The notes: generated by a model from the sequence alone, not told the origin. 64,000 nt of DNA from JBBQFC01 sp038321615 (GCA_038321615.1 JBBQFC010000002.1:52205-116204); one strand, 5' to 3'. Counted from the stretch's first letter, positions 44,148 to 53,453 are shown. Made by a program: numbers and translations.

Positions 44148-44242
44148 TTCGGGCAAGTGTCACATCTTTTCTTCTTATTAGCCGTGCAGCCAGCGAGTGT
44201 GATTAAGAATAGGATGGCGATAATGGCAATAATTGGTTTCAA
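44102..44242 (-). CDS. Small lipoprotein overlapping the SprT-like gene
   Basis: 46 residues starting at a TTG (44240-44242); no ATG is available because a stop lies three codons upstream. Residues 1-18 are a hydrophobic lipoprotein signal, lipobox 'LAGC' (Cys19). The mature peptide is only 28 residues: 'TANKKKRCDTCPKWTSEL' and an acidic/aromatic end, with a CxxC pair at Cys27/Cys30. It overlaps the first 46 bases of the SprT-like gene in another frame, which implies coupled translation. Small lipoproteins with a Cys-x-x-Cys-Pro stretch beside SprT-like genes are, as far as I recall, recurrent in Bacteroidota. Function unknown. Confidence 0.7.
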   Translation of the reverse strand: MKPIIAIIAILFLITLAGCTANKKKRCDTCPKWTSELPEYLDLTRG

Positions 44243-44568
44243 ATTTTCTTAGTGTTTTGAACTAAGCGAAGGTAAATAATCTGCGAAAGTGCGCTGCGGG
44301 TTATTTCCCGAAAAGATGAACAATTGCCTGCGCCTAAGGTCAGTTTCTTGATCGCCACATGGCAGCACCATCATAAGATGCAGCCCTTTCTGCGCTGCGC
44401 TTCGAATTCAAAAGCTGGTATAACCTTCATTTGCTTTGATTGGCAGGAAGGTTAATGCCCATATCCCTGAGCCTTGCTAAGATACCATCGGTGGACAACT
44501 GTTGAAAAAAAGCCAATTTGAAATCTATTGCTTTAATTTAGCACCCTACTTTTATCTAAAACGAACAG
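44243..44568. other. 326-base intergenic gap before mlaE
   Basis: No gene seen. It contains an inverted repeat, TAACCTTC at 44421-44428 and GAAGGTTA at 44447-44454 with an 18-base loop. A weak TACTTTTA (44547-44554), 14 bases before the mlaE start, could be a -7 box. Nothing else was recognised. Confidence 0.5.
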
Positions 44569-45309
44569 GTGAAGATACTTTTTCATGCCGGAAGGTATTT
44601 CATGTTAATAAATCGGGTGTTTTCCCGGCCGGAAAAATGGAAGATTTACTGGCGATCGATTATCGATGAGATCGACAAAATCGGTGTTAGCTCCCTGGGT
44701 ATTGTGGCGCTGATGTCGGTTTTTATGGGGGCTGTTATCGCACTCCAGACGGCAACGAATATCGATACCCCGCTTATTCCCGATTATACAGTGGGTTTCA
44801 CCGCGCGACAGTCGTTTATTCTCGAATTCGCGCCTACGATGTTGGTGCTCATTCTTGTGGGCAAAGTGGGCTCAAATATTGCTTCAGAAATCGGCACCAT
44901 GAAGGTTACCGAGCAGATCGACGCCCTGGAAATTATGGGGGTAAATTCGGCTTCTTATCTCATTTTACCTAAAATTATTGGCGGTGTATTTATCTTTCCC
45001 TTTCTTATCGCCATTAGCATGGTGCTCGGTATTTTTGGTGGGTGGTTTGTATGCATTGCGACTGGTGTAGTGTCTAGCGCTGATTATATTTATGGTATCC
45101 AGTATGATTTTCGGCCTTTTCACGTGGTGTACGCCTTTATTAAAACGATCGTATTTGCTTTTGCGATGATTACTGTTTCGTCCTACCACGGTTATTATTC
45201 GAAAGGAAGCGCTCTGGAGGTAGGCAAAAGCAGCACCGATGCCGTGGTTTACAGCAGTATTCTTATCCTGATACTCAATTATATACTCACTCAATTGTTG
45301 CTGATTTGA
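44569..45309 (+). CDS. mlaE: MlaE-family ABC transporter permease
   Basis: 246 residues with about five to six membrane helices. It is the permease of the Mla (phospholipid retrograde transport) type that keeps outer-membrane lipid asymmetry. Typical start 'NRVFSRPEKWKIYWRSIIDE', then 'ALMSVFMGAVIALQTATNI', 'LEFAPTMLVLILVGKVGSNI' and 'EIGTMKVTEQIDALEIMGVN'. The GTG at 44569 is favoured because homologues have about 10 residues before the 'MLINRVFS' segment. It overlaps the ATPase gene by 4 bases. The MCE substrate-binding subunit is not in the window. Confidence 0.93.
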   Translation: MKILFHAGRYFMLINRVFSRPEKWKIYWRSIIDEIDKIGVSSLGIVALMSVFMGAVIALQTATNIDTPLIPDYTVGFTARQSFILEFAPTMLVLILVGKVGSNIASEIGTMKVTEQIDALEIMGVNSASYLILPKIIGGVFIFPFLIAISMVLGIFGGWFVCIATGVVSSADYIYGIQYDFRPFHVVYAFIKTIVFAFAMITVSSYHGYYSKGSALEVGKSSTDAVVYSSILILILNYILTQLLLI

Positions 45310-46058
45310 TCGAAATAAAAAATATCTACAAGTCTTTCGGCGATAAAGAAGTGCTCAAGGATATATCTTTCTCTTGTTTCCAAGGGAAAGTCAACATTAT
45401 AATTGGCCAAAGCGGAAGCGGAAAAACGGTGCTTACAAAATGCATGGTTGGCCTGCACAAACCCGACAGCGGGCAAATTCTTTATGAAGGAAAAGATTTC
45501 GTTTCGATGGAGCTCGAGGATAAGAAGGAGATTCGAAAGAACCTTGGTATGCTTTTTCAAGCGAGTGCGCTATTCGATAGTATGACCGTAGAAGAAAACA
45601 TCATGTTTCCGCTTACTATGTTTACTGATATGGATCGAAAAGCCATGCTGCGCAGAACCAATGAGTGTTTAGAAAGGGTTAATCTGGAAGGAACGAATAA
45701 ACTCTACCCAGCGGAGACGAGTGGAGGTATGCAAAAACGCATAGCTATAGCACGCGCCATTTCAGTAAAACCGGGTTACCTGTTTTGCGATGAGCCAAAT
45801 TCGGGTCTCGACCCTCAGACTGCCATTGTGATCGATAATTTAATCTCTGAGCTCACCAAAGAGATGAATATTACCACCGTGGTTATTACCCACGACATGA
45901 ATTCAGTAATGGAAATTGGCGATCACATCATGTTTATATACGAAGGTGAAAAGTGGTGGGAAGGCACCAAGGAAGCCATTTTGCGATCCGATAATCAAGA
46001 GCTAAACGACTTCGTTTACGCATCGAATTTTATGAAGACGCTCAGGGAGAAATTTTAA
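45306..46058 (+). CDS. mlaF: MlaF-family ABC transporter ATP-binding protein
   Basis: 250 residues. Walker A 'IIGQSGSGKTVLTKCMVG', Q loop 'GMLFQASALFDSMTVEENIM', signature region 'PAETSGGMQKRIAIARAI' and Walker B 'YLFCDEPNSGLDPQTAIVID', all typical of the MlaF/Ttg2A group. The start is the TTG at 45306, overlapping the mlaE stop (TTGA), so the pair is coupled. It powers MlaE-mediated lipid movement at the inner membrane. A bidirectional terminator follows at 46091. Confidence 0.94.
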   Translation: MIEIKNIYKSFGDKEVLKDISFSCFQGKVNIIIGQSGSGKTVLTKCMVGLHKPDSGQILYEGKDFVSMELEDKKEIRKNLGMLFQASALFDSMTVEENIMFPLTMFTDMDRKAMLRRTNECLERVNLEGTNKLYPAETSGGMQKRIAIARAISVKPGYLFCDEPNSGLDPQTAIVIDNLISELTKEMNITTVVITHDMNSVMEIGDHIMFIYEGEKWWEGTKEAILRSDNQELNDFVYASNFMKTLREKF

Positions 46059-46090
46059 AGAATTTTACCTATCCGACCATCACTCTAGAC

Positions 46091-46130
46091 TAAAAAACCC
46101 CTTTCGTGCATACACAAAAGGGGTTTTATA
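46091..46130. terminator. Bidirectional terminator between mlaF and the first T9SS protein gene
   Basis: AAAACCCCTTT and AAAAGGGGTTTT arms flank a loop of about ten bases, with A and T runs on the outer sides. It can serve both convergent genes, mlaF (+) and the T9SS protein (-). Confidence 0.8.
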
Positions 46131-46148
46131 TGTTGGGGGTGATAAAGC

Positions 46149-48269
46149 TTATTCGATCGTCATCTTACGCGTCACCCGATCCTTGTTGGTAATGATGCTG
46201 TAGGTATAAGTACCGGCCGCCAAATCAGATCGGTCGAAGGAAATTGTATTGGCACTGAGCGCAGGAATGGTACCCAAATTGCGCTGGTAAACCATTTTTC
46301 CAGTCAGATCATAAACTTCAAAGCGTGCAACCGAATTCTCATCCAGCTGATATTGAATGCTGGTTTGGGCGTTGAAGGGATTGGGATAGTTTTGCACCAA
46401 TTTAATGCCCGCTTCATAAGTAATAACATTTACAGTGCTTGCCGAGCTCGTGCGGAAACGGATGGACGGAGTGGATCCACCCGCTGAACTACCCCAACCT
46501 GGATTGTCTCCCTGAAAATTGAATAACCAAATAGTTTGAGCCTCAGCGCGACTGTTTGAAATAGGGAAGTACGCTACTGGAAAACTCGATACGGGAAGCC
46601 GCACTTCTGCTCCATAAATCTGATCGGGTTCGATCAAGATCGGAGATGGAAGTTCAATGCCTACCCATACCTGCGGGAAACCGTTGTCTGGATTCCATCG
46701 CCCTTCTTCGGTAATAATATACTCCAAGTCAGCTGCTTCATATTCCAATGGATTGTCGGACTCAAATACAGTCGTAGTGATAGTAGATGGATCGTTGGCT
46801 ATTTCATCTCCGATTGCTCCCAAACGCACGTTGAAATAAACTGGGTCTCCGGGATTTGATACGGCAAAGCCTTCATCGTTTAAGAATACCGCTTCCACAT
46901 GGGTAATTACCGAGTTGGCCATTTGCGGTTCGGGAAAAGTAAACGGAGTATTGATAATAGCGTCGGAAGCAAAAAAAGCTTGGTTAAAAGTACCATTGTA
47001 CGAAATCCCACCGTTCTGCATAATGGCAAAGCCTTGATTGGTTTGGTCATCGCTTACAGTAAATCCGCGTTGAATTCCATTGTTGTTCGATGGTCTATTG
47101 TCTGTTTCCGTTTGACCCACCACATAATCTATGGTGTAAACGCCTGTATTTGGAAAAGCATCGATGAAAGTAGCTTCTGCATAAATTGTGTCGGTAGCGC
47201 CAGCCGCTAAGCTAATCGGTGGGGTAGTGATTGTTTGAGTTGCACCACCTGGAGCCGTTACAGTGGCTGAAACTACCACGTTTGTTTGCGGGTTTGATGA
47301 GCAGGTTGCTGAAACCACAGCGCCGATTCGCAACGGCTTTAAAAGATAGTTTGGGGTGTTTTGTATTTCGAGGGTTTTGTAATAATCGAGATACGTTGTG
47401 GCAGGGTCAGCGAATGTCACCGCGTGGGTGTCGTAAAAAGTTGAACCGATTTCAACGTCATTTTCTGGATTTGAAACCACTTGTACATCATCTATTTGCC
47501 AGAAGTAATGCGACTGAGGACCTTCCCAGGTAAACTTAACCCTACACTGCGTGAGGTTGGCAGTATTGCCTACAATTTCATTTAAACAGAGGTACACCTG
47601 TCGGTCCAGGGTTTCGTTTACCAATTGAGAGCCCGTAAAAACTTCGAAGGACACATAACTCAAACCTCCATCTGTTGAAAAACCCGCAGTAACCGTTGAT
47701 GCACCTGAGCAGCAAATCCGCAGCGATTGATTGTATTGTAACACTGCTCCCGTAGCACCTACCAAGCTAAATACAGGAGAGATCAACTCGGCAAACAAGG
47801 TATTCGACGTAGTATTTGGTCCCACCGGCTGGGAGGTTATGGTGCGTGTAGAATTAAACCGATCCGCATCCAAGAACATAAAGCCGTTTGAATTGGTAGG
47901 GGAGTTTACCGAAGCTATGGTACCATAATAATTGGCGATAAAATCTCCATAACCTGCCACTGGGGTCGAAGGATTGTAGCCATTTGGAGTTCCCGTGGGG
48001 AAGGTTTGAAACCACAGGCTTCCCTGGGCACCCGCCGTAGTCCAGGCTCCATTGCCAGCCATACCGGCGAGGCCATTGCTGAAATCATCGTTAAAGTAGG
48101 TTATAGTGTTGCCTTTTTGAGTAGCGGCAGGCAGCGAAGTTTTCTGCGCTTCTGTCGCATCCGTTAGTCGTTGCTGGGGCTCGTAAGTTGTAGGAGCGTT
48201 AATTTGTCCTTGGCCAGTATAAGGCAGACCCAAAGTTATTAGGGCGAGGGCGTAAAAATTTTTCTTCAT
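46149..48269 (-). CDS. Large secreted T9SS type A protein (paralogue 1)
   Basis: 706 residues. Signal peptide 1-21 ('LPYTGQG' before Gln). About 60-265 is a jelly-roll, MAM-like adhesion region ('FFNDDFSNGLAGMAGNG' type start, 'ESHYFWQIDDVQVV'-like end). About 270-400 is a CARDB-like repeat ('LRIGAVVSATCSSNPQTNVV'). A further beta domain of about 200 residues follows, and the last about 85 residues are a T9SS type A sorting domain ('VQNYPNPFNAQTSIQYQLDE', 'AGTYTYSIITNKDRVTRKM'). It is probably surface-displayed or released. It follows and resembles the gene at 48428 over the central and C-terminal domains. The ligand is unknown. Confidence 0.88.
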   Translation of the reverse strand: MKKNFYALALITLGLPYTGQGQINAPTTYEPQQRLTDATEAQKTSLPAATQKGNTITYFNDDFSNGLAGMAGNGAWTTAGAQGSLWFQTFPTGTPNGYNPSTPVAGYGDFIANYYGTIASVNSPTNSNGFMFLDADRFNSTRTITSQPVGPNTTSNTLFAELISPVFSLVGATGAVLQYNQSLRICCSGASTVTAGFSTDGGLSYVSFEVFTGSQLVNETLDRQVYLCLNEIVGNTANLTQCRVKFTWEGPQSHYFWQIDDVQVVSNPENDVEIGSTFYDTHAVTFADPATTYLDYYKTLEIQNTPNYLLKPLRIGAVVSATCSSNPQTNVVVSATVTAPGGATQTITTPPISLAAGATDTIYAEATFIDAFPNTGVYTIDYVVGQTETDNRPSNNNGIQRGFTVSDDQTNQGFAIMQNGGISYNGTFNQAFFASDAIINTPFTFPEPQMANSVITHVEAVFLNDEGFAVSNPGDPVYFNVRLGAIGDEIANDPSTITTTVFESDNPLEYEAADLEYIITEEGRWNPDNGFPQVWVGIELPSPILIEPDQIYGAEVRLPVSSFPVAYFPISNSRAEAQTIWLFNFQGDNPGWGSSAGGSTPSIRFRTSSASTVNVITYEAGIKLVQNYPNPFNAQTSIQYQLDENSVARFEVYDLTGKMVYQRNLGTIPALSANTISFDRSDLAAGTYTYSIITNKDRVTRKMTIE

Positions 48270-48373
48270 TCGCTGGGGTTTAAAATTTTATCGAAGTACA
48301 AAGAATGGTTTTTGTTAGCAGATTAACAAGCAAAAAGGGAAGACCAAATTATGGGATATCTTAAGTCCTACAA

Positions 48374-48404
48374 TAAAAAAAGCCCCCGAAAATTCGGAGG
48401 CTTT
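48374..48404 (-). terminator. Terminator after T9SS paralogue 2
   Basis: On the minus strand AAGCCTCCGAA pairs with TTCGGGGGCTT across a short loop (one mismatch) and is followed by seven T. It ends the transcript of the 48428-50344 gene, so the two paralogues are separate units. Confidence 0.8.
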
Positions 48405-48427
48405 TAACAAAATTATGGGTGATTAGC

Positions 48428-50344
48428 TTATTTAGTGATCACCATTTTGCGAACAATCACGTGGTTTCCGATCTGAAGGCCATATTGGTAACTACCTGCA
48501 GCTAGATTAAGATTTAATTCTAAAGATTCTTGAACTCCTGCCGGACGGTTTCCGAGGTCTTTGCTGAACACCGTCTTCCCACTAATATCGGTAATCCGGA
48601 ACTGCACATTTTCAGCGGGCTCCAAAAGCTCCCAGTCAATACGAGTCGAGCCAGTAGTTGGGTTAGGGTAGTTTTGACCGATTTTGAAGTCTAGGTCAGA
48701 CGGGCCATCTACACCAACCGATTCATTGAAGCCCATGCGAATGTGTGGGCTATTTCCACCCAATGTCCACCATCCTTGCGCGCCGCCAGAAACATCGCCG
48801 TATTCGAAAAGAACACCGGCAACATCTTCTTGCTGGTTCGAGAAAGGTATCCACATATAATCTTCTCCTACAAATAGTACTTCAACTTCTGGTTGATAAA
48901 TAACATTGGGCGAAGCACTAAGCTGATCTGGAAGCATCATGGTGATGTATGTCACTGCGGCGCCGCTTGTTGTAAAGTCCGCTTGATTGAGAACATAACC
49001 AATTTCCTCTTCTCCATAAAGGCGATTCATAACATTAGTCGCGCTCTCAGGTTCAGTAACTGAACCAGTCCGCATGTTCAAATAAATAATTTCACCGGCC
49101 TGTGTTGGAGCCTGAGCAGTGCTAAGAACAGCAAATTTTATGTAGTTTATAGGTGTCTGTTGCTCAAACATATACCGAGAGCCCCAAATTACGTCTTGGC
49201 CAAGCGTAGGGTAAAATGTGGTCCAGGTGTTTCCAAGATCGTTGGCCATTTCATCCGTGTTTACAGAGAATGATTTAGCAAGAGCCACATTATTTTCTGG
49301 TACTTGGTCTTCAGCATCCATTGTTACTGCAATAGAAACAGTATAATTACCTACAACTCCGCCTCCAGCAAATGCAGCCAAAGTTTGCGGCGCCGTTTGG
49401 ATTAATACTTGGTCGCCTGGTGCAACTGTGGTAGGAGTAGATGTGAACGTTTCAACACCACTTGGAGTTGTTACTGTAGCTGTTAAAAACACTCCCGTAG
49501 AAGGATTTTGACCTTGATTTTCAACAACTGCTCCGAAAGTCAATGGACGCACTTGGCCAGTTTTGTAGCTGCTGTATTCAAGTTCTTTAAGGTACTCCAC
49601 GTCTAAAAACTCAGTAAGCTGAAGGTAGCTGATATAATCATCGTAATACACGCTCAAAAGAGAAAGGTCATCAGCAGGTGTTTCTACTATAGCCACATCA
49701 TCTATGGCCCAATACCAACCCCAGTTTGCCGTGAAGTTAAATTCAATTTTCACTTGGCTTTGACCGCCGGCAAGAGCAGAAATGTTCACTACAGTAACCG
49801 CGGGGTTGTCTGTGTTAGTGTTGGTGGCTAAGGCGGTGTTCACTTGTATTTCGTTCCAAGTAAAGCCATTGTCAATACTCACACGAACGTAATAGGTAGA
49901 AGCAAAGTTCCGGGTATTCTGTTCAAACACCAAGGAAACGTTTGGATAATCCGTGAGATTTATAGAATTGGCTAAGGTCAGATTTGAATTTTGTACCGAT
50001 CCTTCACCTTGGCCATCACCATCGACAAAAGCAAAGCCATTAGCAACAGTTGTACTGGCGAATGGGCTAAGAGCAGCAACGGGTATGATGCCCGCATTTG
50101 TGGTGCGAATCCAATCAACTGACGGGGTGCTTTCATTCGAGACCGTCCAATTATCAAGATTTTCGAAGGTATCAATCCAAATAGGGTCTCCAAAATCTTT
50201 GGCAACAGCGCGTGGTTTTGCTTTCAATGGAGCAGATACGTCAATAGCCCGGTGATTGGAATTGACGCTTTTTGACGATTGACCGTTTGCTATAATTCCG
50301 AATGCAAATAGGCCACCAAATAAAAGGTAGAAATGTTTTTTCAT
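48428..50344 (-). CDS. Secreted T9SS type A protein (paralogue 2)
   Basis: 638 residues. Signal peptide 1-21 ('FAFGIIANG' before Gln). An N-terminal jelly-roll region at about 50-225 ('DTFENLDNWTVSNESTPSVD', 'NWGWYWAIDDVAIVETPADD'), a CARDB-like domain at about 260-370 ('LTFGAVVENQGQNPSTGVFL'), another beta domain, and a C-terminal T9SS sorting domain ('IGQNYPNPTTGSTRIDWELL', 'QYGLQIGNHVIVRKMVITK'). The whole architecture parallels the next gene, so they are tandem paralogues. It has its own -7 element and terminator. No enzyme motif was seen. Confidence 0.88.
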   Translation of the reverse strand: MKKHFYLLFGGLFAFGIIANGQSSKSVNSNHRAIDVSAPLKAKPRAVAKDFGDPIWIDTFENLDNWTVSNESTPSVDWIRTTNAGIIPVAALSPFASTTVANGFAFVDGDGQGEGSVQNSNLTLANSINLTDYPNVSLVFEQNTRNFASTYYVRVSIDNGFTWNEIQVNTALATNTNTDNPAVTVVNISALAGGQSQVKIEFNFTANWGWYWAIDDVAIVETPADDLSLLSVYYDDYISYLQLTEFLDVEYLKELEYSSYKTGQVRPLTFGAVVENQGQNPSTGVFLTATVTTPSGVETFTSTPTTVAPGDQVLIQTAPQTLAAFAGGGVVGNYTVSIAVTMDAEDQVPENNVALAKSFSVNTDEMANDLGNTWTTFYPTLGQDVIWGSRYMFEQQTPINYIKFAVLSTAQAPTQAGEIIYLNMRTGSVTEPESATNVMNRLYGEEEIGYVLNQADFTTSGAAVTYITMMLPDQLSASPNVIYQPEVEVLFVGEDYMWIPFSNQQEDVAGVLFEYGDVSGGAQGWWTLGGNSPHIRMGFNESVGVDGPSDLDFKIGQNYPNPTTGSTRIDWELLEPAENVQFRITDISGKTVFSKDLGNRPAGVQESLELNLNLAAGSYQYGLQIGNHVIVRKMVITK

Positions 50345-50368
50345 AGGAAAATTAATTTTTGTTTAAGC

Positions 50369-50376
50369 CAAAGTTA
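50369..50376 (-). promoter_or_regulatory. Candidate -7 element TAACTTTG before T9SS paralogue 2
   Basis: On the minus strand TAACTTTG matches TAnnTTTG exactly and lies 24 bases before the ATG at 50344. Confidence 0.45.
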
Positions 50377-50381
50377 AGAAT

Positions 50382-50417
50382 TAAGCCCGAAAAATCAGTT
50401 CGGATTTTTCGGGCTTA
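50382..50417 (-). terminator. Terminator after gcvP
   Basis: A perfect 15-base stem (50382-50396 with 50403-50417) with a six-base loop lies 39 bases beyond the gcvP stop and just before the promoter of the T9SS gene. The stem itself contains A and T runs rather than a long trailing T tract. Confidence 0.75.
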
Positions 50418-50455
50418 TTGGATTCAAAAGAATAAATGTCGTACATCTGGCAGTA

Positions 50456-53350
50456 TTAAGCCAGCGACTTTTCAGTGGTACGCGGCTCATACTCACTCAT
50501 CGGCGGGCATACGCATACCAAGTTTCGATCGCCATATGCATTATCTACCCTTCCTACAGGCGACCAATACTTTGCATCGCGGGTAAAGGCAAGTGGATAA
50601 GCCGCTTTCTCGCGTGAGTAGCTATGGCTCCAAACATCGGCGGTAACCTCGGCGGCAGTGTGTGGTGCATTGTGCAATACATTGTCTTCGCGGGGGTAGA
50701 TATCTTGTGCAATCTCTTCCACCTCGCGTTTGATCTGTATCATCGCATCGCAAAAGCGGTCGAGCTCCTGCATGGATTCGCTTTCTGTGGGTTCGATCAT
50801 AAGTGTGCCAGCTACCGGCCAAGATACCGTGGGCGCATGAAATCCGTAATCGATCAATCGCTTAGCAATATCTGAAACTTCCACACCTGCGCTCTTCACA
50901 AATGGTCGGCAGTCGATAATCATTTCATGCGCCACGGTGCCATTCTTAGCGGTGTAAAGCACGCCATAGTCTTTGGCTAAGCGCGCTTTAATGTAGTTCG
51001 CATTTAAAATAGCATATTTCGTAGCGTCGGTCACACCCTCCTGACCCAGCATTTTAATGTAACCGTAGGATATGAGCAATATAAGTGCGCTACCCCAAGG
51101 GGCTGCCGAAACTGCAGAAATATTGTTGATTCCTCCTGTTTCCACTACGCTGTGCCCGGGTAAATAGGGCACCAAGTGCTTGGCCACACCTATGGGACCC
51201 ATGCCGGGGCCACCACCACCGTGGGGTATGGCAAATGTTTTATGCAAGTTGAGATGGCATACGTCGGCACCGATCAAACCGGGATTAGTCAAACCTACCT
51301 GCGCATTCATATTTGCGCCATCCATATAAACCTGGCCGCCATGCGAATGAATTACTTCGTTGATCTCGATGATCGACTCTTCAAACACCCCGTGGGTAGA
51401 AGGATAAGTCACCATCAAGCAAGAGAGTTGGCTGGAATGCTGCTCGGCTTTGGCTTTTAAGTCGGCCACATCTATATTACCGGCTTCGTCGCATTTTATT
51501 ACCACCACATCCATACCGGCCATTACGGCGCTTGCAGGATTGGTTCCGTGGGCGCTGCTCGGAATTAGGGCAATATTTCGGTGACCTTGGCCACGGCTTA
51601 TGTGGTAATTGCGTATCACCATTAAGCCTGCGTATTCGCCCTGAGCGCCACTATTGGGCTGCAGCGAAACACCAGCGAAACCGGTTACTGCGCAGAGCAT
51701 TTGTTTCAGTTCTTCAAACATAGCGCGGTAGCCCGCCGTCTGTGTTTGTGGAGCGAAGGGGTGAATATTTGCCCATTCCGGCCAGGTAATCGGCATTAAC
51801 TCGCTTGCGGCATTGAGCTTCATCGTACAACTCCCCAGCGCTATCATGCTATGCGTAAGGTTAATATCCTTGTTTTCCAATCGCTTAATGTAGCGCATCA
51901 ACTCCGTTTCGCTGTGGTAGCTGTTGAATACGGGGTGCTCCATAAAACTGGAAGTACGGGCGAAGAATCCATCAACGGGTGAATCGCACCACTCAGGCAA
52001 CTCCATTTTGGCAGTTTTGCCCACGGCCTTTGCGAATACTTCAACGATATCGCTGAAATCATGACGGCTTATGGTCTCATCCAAGCTTAAGCTGATAAAA
52101 TTGTCGTTGAAATATCGGAAATTCATATCCTTGGCCTCCGATAATTCTTGGATTTTTACTTTGGTCACATTTTCCGGAAGGCGAATGTGCAGCGTGTCGA
52201 AGTACACCTTAGGACCGATGGTATAGCCCAATTTTTCGAGGGCTATAACCAACTTATTAGTATGATTGTGAATTTCTTTGGCAATGGCTTTCAATCCGTC
52301 GGGACCGTGGTACACCGCATACATAGAAGCCATAGTGGCCAAAAGCGACTGAGCAGTGCAAATATTAGAGGTAGCTCGGTCGCGCTTGATGTGTTGCTCC
52401 CGCGTTTGAAGCGCAAGGCGATAGGCGGGCGCCCCATGACGGTCAGTCGAGACTCCGACTATCCGGCCAGGGATATGACGCTTATAAGCTTCTCGAGTTG
52501 CGAAAAAGGCGGCATGTGGTCCGCCAAAACCCATAGGCACGCCAAATCGTTGGCTGTTGCCCACCACTGCGTCCGCATTCCACTCGCCCGGAGGGGTGAG
52601 CAGCGTTAGGCTCATTAAGTCGGCTGCTACGGCTACCAAAGCACCGTGCTTATGCGCTTTATCTACAAATTCGCGGTAGTCGACTACCCCGCCATTGGCA
52701 TTGGGATATTGGAGCAGGCAGCCAAATATTTTATCGCTGAAGGTGAACTGCTCATGATCGCCAACAATAAGCTCAATACCCATTGGTAAAGCTCGCGTTT
52801 TGAGTACATCAATCGTTTGTGGAAAGCACTCGGCCGATATAAAGAACTTATTGGCTTTTCGATTAACGGCATCGCGCTCGCGCAGGGCGTAGAACATCGA
52901 CATGGCCTCAGCTGCGGCAGTGGCTTCATCGAGCAAGGACGCATTGGCGAGCTCCATTTTGGTTAGATCAGTCACCATGGTCTGGAAGTTCAAGAGTGCT
53001 TGCAGGCGCCCTTGAGCTATCTCGCTTTGATAGGGGGTGTAGGCGGTGTACCAACCTGGGTTTTCGAGCACGTTGCGCTGAATAGCCGGTGGCACAATGG
53101 TATTATAATAGCCCATACCTATATAACTGCGAAAAAGCTTGTTCTTCTTTGCCAAGCCTTCCAACTCGCGCAAATAAAAATGTTCGCTCCGTGCCGAATT
53201 CAGATCTATCGGCTTTTTCAAGCGAATCTTTGCCGGTACGGTCTCATCTATCAGAGTATCGATGCTATCTACACCAATTGTCTCCAACATTCTCTTCAAA
53301 TCTTGCTCACGTGGGCCGATGTGTCGGCTCGAAAAATTGCGTAATGGCAT
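50456..53350 (-). CDS. gcvP: Glycine dehydrogenase (decarboxylating), P protein
   Basis: 964 residues from the ATG at 53348-53350 ('MPLRNFSSRHIGPREQDLKR'); 18 upstream codons in the open frame are rejected. The P protein decarboxylates glycine and passes the aminomethyl group to lipoyl-GcvH. It is the single-chain form with N-terminal ('YTAYTPYQSEIAQGRLQALL') and C-terminal halves. The PLP lysine is in 'NLHKTFAIPHGGGGPGMGPI'; 'SIMALGSCTMKLNAASE'-like sequence is seen as 'ALGSCTMKLNAASELMPITW'. Length is normal. The partner E3 could be lpd at 26301; gcvT and gcvH are not in the window. Confidence 0.96.
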   Translation of the reverse strand: MPLRNFSSRHIGPREQDLKRMLETIGVDSIDTLIDETVPAKIRLKKPIDLNSARSEHFYLRELEGLAKKNKLFRSYIGMGYYNTIVPPAIQRNVLENPGWYTAYTPYQSEIAQGRLQALLNFQTMVTDLTKMELANASLLDEATAAAEAMSMFYALRERDAVNRKANKFFISAECFPQTIDVLKTRALPMGIELIVGDHEQFTFSDKIFGCLLQYPNANGGVVDYREFVDKAHKHGALVAVAADLMSLTLLTPPGEWNADAVVGNSQRFGVPMGFGGPHAAFFATREAYKRHIPGRIVGVSTDRHGAPAYRLALQTREQHIKRDRATSNICTAQSLLATMASMYAVYHGPDGLKAIAKEIHNHTNKLVIALEKLGYTIGPKVYFDTLHIRLPENVTKVKIQELSEAKDMNFRYFNDNFISLSLDETISRHDFSDIVEVFAKAVGKTAKMELPEWCDSPVDGFFARTSSFMEHPVFNSYHSETELMRYIKRLENKDINLTHSMIALGSCTMKLNAASELMPITWPEWANIHPFAPQTQTAGYRAMFEELKQMLCAVTGFAGVSLQPNSGAQGEYAGLMVIRNYHISRGQGHRNIALIPSSAHGTNPASAVMAGMDVVVIKCDEAGNIDVADLKAKAEQHSSQLSCLMVTYPSTHGVFEESIIEINEVIHSHGGQVYMDGANMNAQVGLTNPGLIGADVCHLNLHKTFAIPHGGGGPGMGPIGVAKHLVPYLPGHSVVETGGINNISAVSAAPWGSALILLISYGYIKMLGQEGVTDATKYAILNANYIKARLAKDYGVLYTAKNGTVAHEMIIDCRPFVKSAGVEVSDIAKRLIDYGFHAPTVSWPVAGTLMIEPTESESMQELDRFCDAMIQIKREVEEIAQDIYPREDNVLHNAPHTAAEVTADVWSHSYSREKAAYPLAFTRDAKYWSPVGRVDNAYGDRNLVCVCPPMSEYEPRTTEKSLA

Positions 53351-53383
53351 AAGTGGGTGGTTTAATTCGTTAATTTGACGGTG

Positions 53384-53391
53384 CAAATATA
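53384..53391 (-). promoter_or_regulatory. Candidate -7 element TATATTTG before gcvP
   Basis: On the minus strand TATATTTG matches TAnnTTTG exactly, 33 bases before the gcvP ATG, inside the gap to the divergent hypothetical gene. Confidence 0.45.
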
Positions 53392-53453
53392 ATGACAATA
53401 CCATTGGTGATGTGCGCCAGAAGCTGAATGAAACGCATCAAAATAGATAAAAT

